Part shown: one piece after another, positions 9,012-17,865 of the stretch | Layout of the letters: every line of letters begins with the position of its first letter | How positions within the stretch are numbered: the stretch's first letter is position 1 | Assembly: GCF_000155735.2 (NCBI RefSeq) | Contig: NC_020908.1 | Span: 4,159,001 to 4,223,000 of the forward strand | Reading direction: 5' to 3' | DNA length: 64,000 nucleotides | Origin: Octadecabacter arcticus 238 | GTDB taxonomy: Bacteria; Pseudomonadota; Alphaproteobacteria; Rhodobacterales; Rhodobacteraceae | Made by a program: the position numbers and the translations under genes | Notes under the pieces: model-generated | Told to the model about the DNA's origin: nothing | Database searches by the model: none | The model's input: the letters and a program-made list of their open reading frames with translations, nothing else

Positions 9012-10096
9012 TGTGCCGCCTCCTGGCTGATATTGTCCTGCGCCTCGCGGCGCAGCTTGCGGATCAGTTCCAGCTCAGACTGGAAATCGACGTAATGGGG
9101 CAGTTTGATATGCTCCAAGAAGCCCGTTGCTTGGATGTTATCACTATGATAAAGAACAAATTCTTCGTCCTGCGCTGGGGCGCCAAGGTTGTCTTCACCA
9201 AGCTCTTTCCAGCGCAAGGCGCGGTCGACCAAGGCCATGGAAATTGCTTTGCGTTCGGTCATCCCGAACACCAATCCATAGCCGCGCGTAAACTGTGGTG
9301 GCTGGGTCTTGGAGCCTTGAAACTGGTTGACCGTTTCGCATTCCGTCACCGTGATTTCGCCTATCTCTATAGCGAACCCAAGCTCGGGAATGTCCATCTC
9401 AACGGCTACGGCCCCGATCCGTAACTCCGCCACAAAGGCGTGGTTGCGTGCATATCCGCGCTGCGTGGAATAGGCCATTCCGAGGATGAATCCCTCATCA
9501 CCGCGCGTCAGAGATTGCAAACGCAAGGCGCGAGTGGCGGGCAATTCCAAAGGGGTGCGGGTCAGATCATCGGGGATTTCTTCGCCAAAGGGTTCAGTCT
9601 GAATCAGATCCTCACGGTCCAGAAAGGACATAATGTGGGGCGTTGCGGCCGTGTTCGGTTCTGCCACCGCCACGTCGCCCGCCTCACCATCGGCGGCCAG
9701 TTTGAAGTCGATCAAACGATGCGTATAATCAAACGTTGGCCCAAGAACCTGTCCGCCGGGCGCATCTTTGAACGTGGCTGAGACGCGCCTGTCACAGGCC
9801 ATGTCCTCGGTCTCAATCGGGTTTGATCCACCAAAACGCGGCAGGGTCGTTCGGTAGGCGCGGATCAGAAAGATCGCCTCGATCAGATCACCGCGCGCCT
9901 GTTTGATCGCGAGCGCGGCAAGATCAGGATCATAAAGCGAACCTTCCGCCATGACGCGGTTGACGGCCAGCGTCATCTGCTCGCGGATTTGCGCAACGCT
10001 AAGCTCTGGAACAGAGGTGTCGCCGCGACGTTCCTCTGCCAGCCAAGCATGAGCATTATCAATGGCGCGTTCACCGCCCTTTACAGCCACATACAT
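9008..10096 (-). CDS. phnI: C-P lyase core subunit PhnI
   Basis: A 362-residue PhnI, close to the usual family length. It begins MYVAVKGGERAIDNAHAWL, a conserved PhnI start. PhnI is the nucleosidase that, with PhnG, PhnH and PhnL, transfers phosphonate onto ribose from ATP. A histidine-rich C-terminal segment (EFVLYHSDNIQATGFLEHIK) resembles metal-binding regions of the family. It overlaps phnH by 1 bp and phnJ by 4 bp, within the canonical phnGHIJKL order. Confidence 0.94.
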   Translation of the reverse strand: MYVAVKGGERAIDNAHAWLAEERRGDTSVPELSVAQIREQMTLAVNRVMAEGSLYDPDLAALAIKQARGDLIEAIFLIRAYRTTLPRFGGSNPIETEDMACDRRVSATFKDAPGGQVLGPTFDYTHRLIDFKLAADGEAGDVAVAEPNTAATPHIMSFLDREDLIQTEPFGEEIPDDLTRTPLELPATRALRLQSLTRGDEGFILGMAYSTQRGYARNHAFVAELRIGAVAVEMDIPELGFAIEIGEITVTECETVNQFQGSKTQPPQFTRGYGLVFGMTERKAISMALVDRALRWKELGEDNLGAPAQDEEFVLYHSDNIQATGFLEHIKLPHYVDFQSELELIRKLRREAQDNISQEAAQ

Positions 10097-10656
10097 CAGC
10101 CAACTTTCGTTGTGCGTGGCAGTGCCGCGAGGCGGTCACCGCATGTAAAGATAAAATCAAGTCCAAGCGGGAACAGGGCCGCGTTCGTCTGGAAGGCCTG
10201 AGTTTCGGGCAGCGACAATTGCGCCTGTTCTTTGATCCCCGGCCCGCGCAAAACAGCGCCCTCTTTGGAAAGTCTCTCGCGCTCGACAATCACAGTGGCA
10301 GAGCGGTCGGGATATTCGGAAGTTCCAAGGGGGAAATTTGGCAAGGACAATGCGTCCCAAAGACCAAGCGCAAACATCGCATTCTGCGCGTTGGTAAAAG
10401 GGGCGCCAGTGTGAAACGTGATCCAGCCGCGCACTTGCGGCGTGTCGTGGCTGGATCCAAGATAGATCGACGTTTCATGATCACATAACGTGAGGACAAC
10501 AACACCCGCCGCGACGCTCATGGGCGCTGGCGGCAATGCACCGCTCACAGCAGCGATCTCTCCGGGGCGGGCCATGGCTGTCATCACCGCGCGAAATGCG
10601 TGGGACGCATCAACGGGCAGATCAGCAAAACCACCTTCTAAGACTTGAGCCTGCAT
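10096..10656 (-). CDS. phnH: C-P lyase core subunit PhnH
   Basis: A 186-residue PhnH, with the recognisable HAFRAVMTAMARPG near residues 18-31 and C-terminal PLGLDFIFTCGDRLAALPR. PhnH is part of the PhnGHIJ core that makes ribose 1-phosphonate 5-triphosphate. Its ends abut phnG (shared base 10656) and phnI (shared base 10096). The length agrees with known PhnH proteins of about 190 residues. Confidence 0.93.
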   Translation of the reverse strand: MQAQVLEGGFADLPVDASHAFRAVMTAMARPGEIAAVSGALPPAPMSVAAGVVVLTLCDHETSIYLGSSHDTPQVRGWITFHTGAPFTNAQNAMFALGLWDALSLPNFPLGTSEYPDRSATVIVERERLSKEGAVLRGPGIKEQAQLSLPETQAFQTNAALFPLGLDFIFTCGDRLAALPRTTKVG

Positions 10657-11111
10657 CAGTCTTCCCCCCGCACAATTGTAAAGAAATCAACCTTGGTGGC
10701 CGCGGCTTTGGTAGCGCGCATGGTCTTGCTTGCGACCATGGCTTTGCGCAACGGGGCCAAAAGGCCGGCTTCGACGCTATCCGCCACCTCTGTCTGCATA
10801 AGCGCATCAACCAATGCGGCCTGCAGGGCGTGGTCCTTGCTGCGCCCTTGCACATAACCGTGGCCCACCGCCCCATCTGACAGTTTGATCGAGGCCCGCG
10901 TGACCGTCATTTCGCCCAGATTGAAGGCCGCACCAACCGCGCCAGCGCGGCCGCGCACCATGACGCCGCCAATCTCTGGGCTGCGTAGAACAATGTAGTC
11001 AGGGCTCATATTCAATGCCGCCCAATGGCGTGCAACATCCTTCGGGGAGGCCTTCGCCAACAGACCAAGCCTGCCTTTACGGGACGCGTTTGGGTCGCTC
11101 ATCATATTCAT
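10656..11111 (-). CDS. phnG: C-P lyase core subunit PhnG
   Basis: The first gene of the core operon, 151 residues. It carries the PhnG-type VMVRGRAGAVGAAFNLGEMT and the GHGYVQGRSKDHALQAALVD segment. With PhnI it forms the nucleosidase half of the C-P lyase. Several start codons are possible (11111, 11105 or 11102); I keep the longest. It is divergent from phnF across a 92-bp gap that holds the likely operator and promoter for both directions. Confidence 0.92.
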   Translation of the reverse strand: MNMMSDPNASRKGRLGLLAKASPKDVARHWAALNMSPDYIVLRSPEIGGVMVRGRAGAVGAAFNLGEMTVTRASIKLSDGAVGHGYVQGRSKDHALQAALVDALMQTEVADSVEAGLLAPLRKAMVASKTMRATKAAATKVDFFTIVRGED

Positions 11112-11126
11112 CTAGACATCTTTCAC

Positions 11127-11160
11127 GTATGCTATACAACTATACAACTTATACTGATAC
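11127..11160. promoter_or_regulatory. Probable PhnF operator / divergent phnG-phnF promoter region
   Basis: The short divergent gap contains a perfect dyad GTAT-GCT-ATAC (11127-11137). It is followed by two direct TATACAACT copies starting at 11134 and 11141, and a further ATAC at 11151 and 11157. HutC/FarR-type GntR regulators commonly bind GT(n)AC-style dyads, and PhnF belongs to that subfamily. That this is the PhnF site is inferred from position and symmetry. Confidence 0.5.
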
Positions 11161-11203
11161 GTCCTGATTCTGCCAATCCCCTCTAGTGTGAAGTTTTCAT
11201 GAC

Positions 11204-11917
11204 ATGACCCGCCGTACCCCGATCTGGAAAGCCATCACCACATCCCTGCGCAGCGACATTGCCGAGGGCCTGTACGGCCAAGGTGACAAGTTGCCGACCG
11301 AGGCCGTTTTTGCCGCCCGCTTTGGCGTTAACCGCCACACGGTGCGTCAGGCCTTGGGCGCCTTGGCGGATGAGGGGATCGTTCATGCAAGGCGTGGGGC
11401 TGGCGTTTTTGTTGCTATGACTCCGACCGACTATCCCATTGGTCGCCGCGTTCGGTTTCACAAAAACCTTACAGATGCAGGCCGCAGCCCCGCCAAAAAG
11501 GTTCTTTTGTTGGAAACGCGTACGGCACATGCATCCGAGGCCGAAGCCCTGCAGCTTGAAATCGGCGCAATGGTTCATGTCTATGAGGGCCTGTCTCTGG
11601 CGGAAAGCCAGCCCATTGCATTGTTCCGCAGCGTATTCCCTGCAGAAAGATTGCCGGACCTCCTGAGCCATCTGCGCGCCAACCCTTCTGTGACAGAAGG
11701 GTTGGCGCAATCGGGTGTGGCGGATTTTACCCGGGCCTCGACGCGTGTGAACGCAAAGCTTGCGACGGCAACACAGGCGCTTCACCTGCGCATCGCCGAA
11801 CACGCGCCCATTTTGCGCACCATCAGCGTGAATGCCGCCCCCGATGGCAGCCCCCTTGAGGTTGGTCGTACGTGGTTTGCTGGCGACATGGTTACCCTGA
11901 TCTTGTCGGACCCCTAG
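11204..11917 (+). CDS. phnF: Phosphonate operon regulator PhnF (GntR/HutC family)
   Basis: A 237-residue GntR-family regulator. The N-terminal winged helix spans roughly residues 1-70 (LPTEAVFAARFGVNRHTVRQ is the recognition part). The remainder is a UTRA effector-binding domain with VYEGLSLAESQPIALFRSVF. HutC-type regulators bind small ligands through UTRA; for PhnF the ligand is probably a phosphonate-pathway compound. It is divergent from phnG and converges on the acetyltransferase gene, ending 4 bp before it. Confidence 0.88.
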   Translation: MTRRTPIWKAITTSLRSDIAEGLYGQGDKLPTEAVFAARFGVNRHTVRQALGALADEGIVHARRGAGVFVAMTPTDYPIGRRVRFHKNLTDAGRSPAKKVLLLETRTAHASEAEALQLEIGAMVHVYEGLSLAESQPIALFRSVFPAERLPDLLSHLRANPSVTEGLAQSGVADFTRASTRVNAKLATATQALHLRIAEHAPILRTISVNAAPDGSPLEVGRTWFAGDMVTLILSDP

Positions 11918-11921
11918 CAGA

Positions 11922-12536
11922 TCATTCATAGCGTTCCAGAAAGGCCTCAGCGCTGAGTGCTCGGAAATCCTCAAGCGCAGTCCGCAGCGCGTCATGAGGC
12001 CAGTCCCACCACGCCAAAGCCATGAACCGGTCTGCAATATTGGGAGTAAAGCGCGCCCGCAACGGGACCGCGGGGATTCCAGCGACTATCATATAGGGTG
12101 CTACATCCTTGGTCACGATGGCGCCTCCTGCAATGACAGCGCCATGGCCGATAGTTACCTCTGGCCTGACTTGCGCACCGTGGCCAAGCCATGTGTCGTG
12201 CCCAATGACCGCGCGCCGCGTGCGTCTGTGGGCTAACCAAGCGTCATCATGTTCTGCATCGTCAAAGTAGTCGCCCGACCGATAGTGAAAGTGATGCAGG
12301 CTGGCTTTGTCCATCGGATGATCTGTGGCTCCGATCCGCACGAAGGCGGCAATATTTGCGAATTTGCCCACGGTGGCATTGGCAATGTCAAAGGATCGGT
12401 CGCAATACGCATAGTCGCCGAAATAGCTGTGTGCCAATCGCGTGCCGCGTCCAATTTCAACAAATTTGCCGAAGGTCGCATCATTCACCTCACAATCAGG
12501 ATGCAGAAATGGCATGTCAGCAGTCAGCCGCGTCAT
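11922..12536 (-). CDS. Phosphonate-locus hexapeptide acetyltransferase
   Basis: A 204-residue left-handed beta-helix acyltransferase. It shows repeated hexapeptide signatures (IGHDTWLGHGAQVRPEVTIG, then GHGAVIAGGAIVTKDV) and the usual cap after PYMIVAGIPAVPLRA. Members within phn loci form a recognised family and are presumed to acetylate aminophosphonates or a pathway intermediate; the substrate here is unknown. The start overlaps the phnE2 stop (base 12536), so it is the last gene of the phnCDEE transporter operon. Confidence 0.82.
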   Translation of the reverse strand: MTRLTADMPFLHPDCEVNDATFGKFVEIGRGTRLAHSYFGDYAYCDRSFDIANATVGKFANIAAFVRIGATDHPMDKASLHHFHYRSGDYFDDAEHDDAWLAHRRTRRAVIGHDTWLGHGAQVRPEVTIGHGAVIAGGAIVTKDVAPYMIVAGIPAVPLRARFTPNIADRFMALAWWDWPHDALRTALEDFRALSAEAFLERYE

Positions 12537-13834
12537 CAGTGTCCACCCTCATCGCCTTTGATCAACTTGCGACGCAGCCAGCCGGACAGGGTGTCCATCG
12601 CCATGACCAGCAGGATAATCAGAACGATGTAATACGTGACCTCCTCCCAATCCTTCTGGGTGGCAATGGCTTGGGTCAACAGCAGGCCGATCCCGCCGCC
12701 CGTGATCGCGCCGATAATCGTGGCGGAGCGTGTGTTGGATTCTAGGTAGTACAGGACTTGGCTCAGCAAGACCGGCATCATTTGCGGGAACACACCAAAG
12801 CGGTAACGTTGCACGGGCTTGGCCCCCGTAGAAGCGACCCCCTCGATTTGCTTGTCATCCACATTCTCAAGCGCCTCGGAGAACAGTTTGCCAAAGGTGC
12901 CGGTATCCGTCAGCAAGATTGCAAGTGATCCAGTCAGCGGGCCGGGGCCAAAGGCGCGGCTGAGTACGATGGTCCAGATCAGCCCGTCCACCCCCCGCAG
13001 AAAGTCGAACAAACGCCGTGCCGCAAAGCGCAAAGAGCCCAGAGGGTTAAAATTACGCGCCGCTAAGAAGGCCAGTGGCAATGCAACGATCGCCGCACCA
13101 AACGTGCCCAAGAACGCCATCAGCAGCGTTTCAAACAACGCCCAAAACACGTCGCCGTGTCGCCACATCTTGTTGGTCCAGAACTCTTGCCAGACTGCAC
13201 TCGCTTTTCCGCTGAATACCTTGGCCGCCAGCTCTGCTGGACCCAATCCGTAGTAAGGACTGTCGAGGGTGAAAAAGAAGAGTTCCCACCCAAGGCTGTA
13301 TTTGAACACTTCGGCACGCGCGCGGGTGATGGTAAACCGCCCCACATCCGTCGTGATCATTACCCGGTTTGCGGATGCATTGATGAAGTCGGGCAAATCA
13401 CCATCGGGGAACTCCGCATTGACGCCTGTGCCGTCGGGTCGCGCGGTGACAAGTCCGTAGCCTGGAATATCGTAGCTGACCTGCGGACCAAATGTGATGA
13501 TGTGACCTTCGCCCAGATCAACCACCGTGATATCGCCCAAACTGACCCAATCGGGTCCGGTGCCTTGAGGATATTCCCCTTTGCGTTCACCTTCGACCGA
13601 AATCGCAATCGACCCGTCGCGGTTATCTTGCGCAACATGGGTCTTATAACTGTAGCTGTCAGACACCAGCGTACGGGCATTGTCTACGTTGATCCGCTCG
13701 CTGAGGCCCGCCACATCGAAGGACACGAAGATATAGGCAAAATAAGCGATGATCACCAAAGGCACGGCAAAGGTAATACGTTTCTTGCGGCTGAATTGCG
13801 CCACCGTCGCAGAATGAAGGGTTGCAGTTATCAT
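12536..13834 (-). CDS. phnE: Phosphonate ABC transporter permease PhnE (second copy)
   Basis: A 432-residue inner-membrane permease, much longer than its neighbour. After a first membrane segment (residues about 17-38) it has a soluble, probably periplasmic, insert of about 190 residues before the transport core. The core carries a BPD-transport EAA-like loop around EGVASTGAKPVQRYRFGVFP. Two PhnE paralogues per locus are common in alphaproteobacteria, and they likely pair as a heterodimer. It overlaps phnE1 by 4 bp. Confidence 0.88.
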   Translation of the reverse strand: MITATLHSATVAQFSRKKRITFAVPLVIIAYFAYIFVSFDVAGLSERINVDNARTLVSDSYSYKTHVAQDNRDGSIAISVEGERKGEYPQGTGPDWVSLGDITVVDLGEGHIITFGPQVSYDIPGYGLVTARPDGTGVNAEFPDGDLPDFINASANRVMITTDVGRFTITRARAEVFKYSLGWELFFFTLDSPYYGLGPAELAAKVFSGKASAVWQEFWTNKMWRHGDVFWALFETLLMAFLGTFGAAIVALPLAFLAARNFNPLGSLRFAARRLFDFLRGVDGLIWTIVLSRAFGPGPLTGSLAILLTDTGTFGKLFSEALENVDDKQIEGVASTGAKPVQRYRFGVFPQMMPVLLSQVLYYLESNTRSATIIGAITGGGIGLLLTQAIATQKDWEEVTYYIVLIILLVMAMDTLSGWLRRKLIKGDEGGH

Positions 13835-14715
13835 GAGGTCACTTGTGGGGTTGCAGCACCGTTGGTCAGTCGGTTGCGCATCAAGCCAGACAGCTGATCA
13901 ACGGCGACAATGGTCAAAAAGAGCAAGATAAAGATAGCGGCGGCCTCGTCGTATTTGCCCACGCCCCAGCTCATCGTGTTGCGAAGATCATAGCCAATAC
14001 CGCCTGCGCCGACGAAGCCCAGAATGGCTGAGGCGCGGATGTTGATCTCGAACCGCAAAAGAGCGTAGCTCAGATAATTAGGGGCAACCTGCGGGATCAC
14101 GCCAAGCCACATCCTTTGCATCCAGTTTGCACCGACAGAGGCCAGCCCTTCGACTGGCTTGAGTGACGCGTTTTCGTTGACTTCGGAAAACAGTTTGCCC
14201 AAGGCACCTATGGAATGCAGGGCAATCGCGATCATAGCAGGCACAGGTCCGCCGCCCAACATGAAGATGAGAACCAGTGCGATGACGATTTCAGGAATGG
14301 CCCGAAGGATATCAAGCACCCGTCGCAGCGGGTTCACCAGCCACGGCACAGGCGCAAAGCCACGGGTTACAAGCAGTGACATCACCAGCCCCAGCAACGC
14401 ACCGATCAGAGTTGATGCAGCTGCAATATTGATCGTCTCAATCAAGGACGGGAAGTACTCGACCAGGTATCCGGGCATCAAAGGGGCGCGATCAATTGCC
14501 TCGCCAAACATGGCCGCAGGGAAATCGAAGATGTTGCCGATCCCGTCCCAAAAGCCACCCGCATTGCGGCTGTCAGCTGTGTAAAAGCCTGACACCAGCA
14601 GGGCCAGAAACACCACAAGCATAATGAAATTCATCAGCCGTTTTTTCTTGATCTGCGCAAGATAGGCGTCACCTACCGTGGCGGTCTGATCAACGTTTAC
14701 TATTTTATCTGCCAT
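13831..14715 (-). CDS. phnE: Phosphonate ABC transporter permease PhnE (first copy)
   Basis: A permease of 294 residues with about six hydrophobic segments. The EAA-type cytoplasmic loop (EGLASVGANWMQRMWLGVIP) would contact the ATPase PhnC. I start at 14715 (MADKIVNVDQ), preceded by GGGGCAGAGC, because the longer frame would begin inside the intergenic hairpin downstream of phnD. It overlaps phnE2 by 4 bp. Confidence 0.88.
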   Translation of the reverse strand: MADKIVNVDQTATVGDAYLAQIKKKRLMNFIMLVVFLALLVSGFYTADSRNAGGFWDGIGNIFDFPAAMFGEAIDRAPLMPGYLVEYFPSLIETINIAAASTLIGALLGLVMSLLVTRGFAPVPWLVNPLRRVLDILRAIPEIVIALVLIFMLGGGPVPAMIAIALHSIGALGKLFSEVNENASLKPVEGLASVGANWMQRMWLGVIPQVAPNYLSYALLRFEINIRASAILGFVGAGGIGYDLRNTMSWGVGKYDEAAAIFILLFLTIVAVDQLSGLMRNRLTNGAATPQVTS

Positions 14716-14728
14716 GCTCTGCCCCGCA

Positions 14729-14760
14729 TAAAAAACTGGCCCCGGAAGATCCGGAGCCAG
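14729..14760 (-). terminator. Hairpin plus T-tract between phnD and phnE
   Basis: Read on the minus strand, CTGGCTCCGG and CCGGGGCCAG form a stem of about 10 bp around a 5-nt loop (14736-14760), followed directly by TTTTTTAT. This has the form of a Rho-independent terminator, yet the permease genes follow in the same direction without another clear promoter. It is therefore probably a partial terminator that lets the binding protein be made in excess over the permeases. Confidence 0.7.
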
Positions 14761-14784
14761 CAAACGTTATGAAAATTAGTTTAT

Positions 14785-15693
14785 TTAATTTGATTGCGCC
14801 AAGCGGGCCGCCACAATGGACGTGTAGGCGTCATGAGTGATTGGGTCGAACCCGCTGACTTCTCCACCGGCCAACGCGGTCGCGCACTCCGGATCAGTCT
14901 CGCCCAACGTGTCGATGATCTCTGTAACGGTCGCACGTACATCATCAGGCAGGGCGTTGCGCAGGACAACAGGCTCGCCCGGGATCAGCTTTGAGCGCCA
15001 GATTTCTTGTATGTCATTCATATCGATCAGACCCGAGTCCACCGCTTTGCGCAGCGCACCAAAGGTATATCCGTCTTCCCAGTTACCCTGACCATCGGTC
15101 CACGTCACGCCGCCGTCCACGTCACCGTTGTTGACGGCCACGATTGTTTGCTCGTGACCGCCAGTGAATTTGACTTCACCGAAATAGTCACCGTTATCCA
15201 TGGACGCACCGATCAGGTCGGGGATCTCAACAGAGGGGATCAGGTAGCCAGAGGTCGAATTAGGATCGCCAAATCCAAACACCTTGCCCTGCATGTCCTC
15301 AAGCGAGGCCACACCGCTATCGATGCGCGCAAAACCGACAGAATAATAACCGGTGGAGCCGTCTACGTTCACCTTCACAAGGATAGGCGTCACAGCAGTT
15401 TCATCCGCGACATAAACCGCAGCATAGGACGATGGACCCATCAGCGACAGATCAATCGTGCCACCCAAAAGGCCCTGAATAACACCGTTGTAATCTGCAG
15501 GAGCAAACAATCGTGTCGGCACGCCGAGGGCGTCTTCGATCGTGCTGCGCAAACACTCGTTGCTGTTCATGCGGTCTTGGGCATTCTCGCCACCCAGAAT
15601 ACCGATGCGGAATTCATCAATGACATGACCGTCAGCCATCGCAGCCCCTGCCAGCGTTGTCGTCAAAAGGGCAAGTGTGATCGTCTTTTTCAT
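14785..15693 (-). CDS. phnD: Phosphonate ABC transporter substrate-binding protein
   Basis: A 302-residue periplasmic binding protein. The signal peptide is MKKTITLALLTTTLAGAAMA, with likely cleavage after Ala20. The mature part has the PhnD-type RIGILGGENAQDR, DYNGVIQGLLGGTIDLSLMG and GFGDPNSTSGYLIP segments that form the ligand cleft. It captures phosphonates for the PhnCE1E2 importer. It lies 59 bp after phnC, and a hairpin downstream separates it from the permease genes. Confidence 0.93.
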   Translation of the reverse strand: MKKTITLALLTTTLAGAAMADGHVIDEFRIGILGGENAQDRMNSNECLRSTIEDALGVPTRLFAPADYNGVIQGLLGGTIDLSLMGPSSYAAVYVADETAVTPILVKVNVDGSTGYYSVGFARIDSGVASLEDMQGKVFGFGDPNSTSGYLIPSVEIPDLIGASMDNGDYFGEVKFTGGHEQTIVAVNNGDVDGGVTWTDGQGNWEDGYTFGALRKAVDSGLIDMNDIQEIWRSKLIPGEPVVLRNALPDDVRATVTEIIDTLGETDPECATALAGGEVSGFDPITHDAYTSIVAARLAQSN

Positions 15694-15752
15694 CTGAGGT
15701 CTCTCTTGATTGATGCACCCCGCAGTGGGGCGCGGGGATAAATTGTTTAGCG

Positions 15753-16571
15753 CTACTGCGCGGCGACATCGGCCAATACTCTTGGGGCCGGGTCGGTCGT
15801 TTCAATCTGGGTTGATGTTGTTGCCTCCGAAAAGCTAGCATCCGCGCCATAAATCTCGCGAGCCGTGGCTGTGGTCAGGTGTTCTGGCAAGCCATCAAAC
15901 ACGATCCGACCGTCCCGCATGCCAATGACGCGGTCGCAATAGCGCCGTGCCGTGTCCAGCGTGTGCAGGTTGGCAATTACAGTGCGGCCGTCCTGTTCGT
16001 GAATATCGCGCAGCGATTGCATGACAACCTGCGCATTCATCGGATCAAGAGAGGCAATCGGCTCATCCGCCAAAATGATCCGCGGATCTTGCATCAAAGC
16101 CCGCGCAATGGCGACGCGTTGCTGCTGGCCACCTGACAAGGCTTCAGCGCGCTTTGGAGCATGTTCGGCGATCCCGAGGCGCTCCAGAATGTTGATCGCG
16201 CGATGGATGTCCTCGTCAGGATAAAGGTTGAACATGGTCGACACCGTTGACCGCCTGTTCAATGTCCCGTGCAGGACATTGGACACGACGTCCATGCGGG
16301 GCACGAGGTTGAATTGCTGAAAAATCATGGCGCATTGCGACTGCCAACTGCGCTTGGCTGCACCTCGCAAAGCCGTCACGTCCAACCCGTCAAACGAGAT
16401 CACACCAGATGATGCATCCGTCAGGCGGTTTAGCATCCGCAGAAGCGTCGATTTACCTGCGCCAGAGCGCCCAATAATACCGATCATCATGGGTTTATCG
16501 ACTGTGAAGCTCGCCGCATCTACGGCGGTATTCCCGCCAAAGGTTTTTGTGACTTTATCAAATCGCAGCAT
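15753..16571 (-). CDS. phnC: Phosphonate ABC transporter ATP-binding protein
   Basis: A 272-residue importer ATPase. It has Walker [12 protein letters not shown], the Q-loop MIFQQFNL, signature [15 protein letters not shown] and Walker [15 protein letters not shown] start at 16571 ([13 protein letters not shown]), which follows AAGGGGGCT, rather than 24 bp upstream. It is the first gene of the minus-strand transporter operon. No strong Pho box was found upstream. An IS91-like element lies about 370 bp away. Confidence 0.92.
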   Translation of the reverse strand: MLRFDKVTKTFGGNTAVDAASFTVDKPMMIGIIGRSGAGKSTLLRMLNRLTDASSGVISFDGLDVTALRGAAKRSWQSQCAMIFQQFNLVPRMDVVSNVLHGTLNRRSTVSTMFNLYPDEDIHRAINILERLGIAEHAPKRAEALSGGQQQRVAIARALMQDPRIILADEPIASLDPMNAQVVMQSLRDIHEQDGRTVIANLHTLDTARRYCDRVIGMRDGRIVFDGLPEHLTTATAREIYGADASFSEATTSTQIETTDPAPRVLADVAAQ

Positions 16572-16944
16572 TGTAGCCCCCTTGTGTTGGGTCATGGATA
16601 TGAGGCCAGTGATTCACTTTTGTGTTGGTTTGATTAAACTTTTGTAACAGAGCTGCAGCTACACCGTGAAACAGCACCTTGTTCGCTTCAGGTTGAGGGA
16701 CGGAGATCGTTTGCGACAAGAATGGATCAAAAGCTACTCGGAATGGCTGTGAGCCACGACCGCTAAAGCGGACATTTGCCCAAAGCGCAGCATCGGTCAA
16801 AGAGGGCTCAAGCACTAAATCGCTCCGCGATAGGGGCGCTTGCTGCGGGTGTAGGGCTTAACAGGGATTTGTTGCGCGATTCTAGATTTTGGGTGTGTGC
16901 TGTTGGTCGAGGTGATTTTGCCTCGATTGACAGAGGATATTCCG
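16572..16944. other. phnC upstream region and left flank of the IS91-like element
   Basis: This 373-bp gap contains no convincing gene. It must hold the phnC promoter and the left end of the IS91-like element, but I could not fix that end. On the minus strand, about 16735-16805 contains a degenerate AATGTCCGCTTT-type sequence resembling noncoding stretches elsewhere in the window (54950-55018 and 58645-58715). Confidence 0.5.
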
Positions 16945-17850
16945 ATGAACATTCAACAATCGACACCAACGACGCCCCTTCGTGCGCGCATGATTTCCGA
17001 TATGTCAGGGCGCAATCTCGGCCCTGCATCACAGAGTAGTCACCTGCGCGCCTGTAAGCGTTTTGCGGCTTGGTTAGGGCGCTCGCCAGAGACGGCCACG
17101 CCAGACGATGTGAAGTATTTCCAACAACACCTGATCGAGAGCGGCGTCAGCATCTGCACCCGAAACCAAACGATGACAGGGGTCAAGTTTCTGCTCCGCG
17201 TGACCCTTCGACGGCATGATCTTGTGGCCGAGATCTTCCATTTGAAGGAACCGGTGAAAGTGCCACTGGTGCTGAGCAAAAAGGAGATTAAACGCATTCT
17301 GGCTATGGCTCCGAGCCTGAAGGCGCGCGTGATGTTGTCGCTGGCTTATGGCTGCGGGATGCGTGCGGGCGAGGTCGTGCGGCTCAAAGTTGGTGATATT
17401 GATAGCGATCAGGAAATCATCCGCATCGTGCAATCGAAGGGGCGCAAGGATCGCATCGTCATGCTGCCTGTCGATATTTTGAGCCTGCTGCGCGACTGGT
17501 GGCAAGAACGGCCGACCGGTCAGGACAAGGATGTTCCTGCACCCGAGCGGGTCCTCTTTCCCGGCTATCGCGGCAAACACCTCTCAGCGCGACAGATATC
17601 GCGGCTATTTAAAGAGACCGCGCGGGAAGCCGGGATCACCAAACCGGTCACGCTGCACACGTTGAGGCACAGTTTTGCAACCCATCTGTTGGAGCGCGGC
17701 GTCGATATCCGGGTGATCCAAGCCTTGCTCGGGCATTCCAAACTGACAACTACTGCGCGCTATGCCAGCGTTGCCACGGGCATGATTGCGGCAGTGGACA
17801 GTCCGCTGGATGATCTGAATGGAGCCAAGCGGAAGAAGGGCAAGCCTTAG
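16945..17850 (+). CDS. Tyrosine recombinase of an IS91-like element
   Basis: A 301-residue XerD-like recombinase. It has an N-terminal SAM-like domain and the catalytic set Arg (CGMRAGEVVRLK), Lys in the SKGRKDRIV strand, HxxR (HTLRHSFATHLL), His in LLGHSKLTTTARYA and the Tyr nucleophile in ARYAS. The start at 16945 follows AGAGGA at 16932. It lies 15 bp before an IS91-type transposase; such recombinase-transposase pairs are a recurrent arrangement in proteobacterial IS91-like elements. Its frame is open, so it may be active although its partner is broken. Confidence 0.85.
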   Translation: MNIQQSTPTTPLRARMISDMSGRNLGPASQSSHLRACKRFAAWLGRSPETATPDDVKYFQQHLIESGVSICTRNQTMTGVKFLLRVTLRRHDLVAEIFHLKEPVKVPLVLSKKEIKRILAMAPSLKARVMLSLAYGCGMRAGEVVRLKVGDIDSDQEIIRIVQSKGRKDRIVMLPVDILSLLRDWWQERPTGQDKDVPAPERVLFPGYRGKHLSARQISRLFKETAREAGITKPVTLHTLRHSFATHLLERGVDIRVIQALLGHSKLTTTARYASVATGMIAAVDSPLDDLNGAKRKKGKP

Positions 17851-17865
17851 CCTTCATAGGCCACC

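Noticed and set aside
11183..12037. 284-codon minus-strand ORF opposite phnF
   Set aside because: Shadow of the GntR regulator; cysteine- and arginine-rich composition without motifs.
16620..16660. Possible Pho box upstream of phnC (CTGTTACAAAAGTTTAAT on the minus strand)
   Set aside because: Only the first half is close to CTGTCAT and the second half matches poorly at the 11-bp spacing, too weak to list.
16945..17850. Tyrosine recombinase as the integrase of the 39-kb island
   Set aside because: It lies outside the left repeat and directly abuts an IS91-type transposase, the usual partner of such recombinases.
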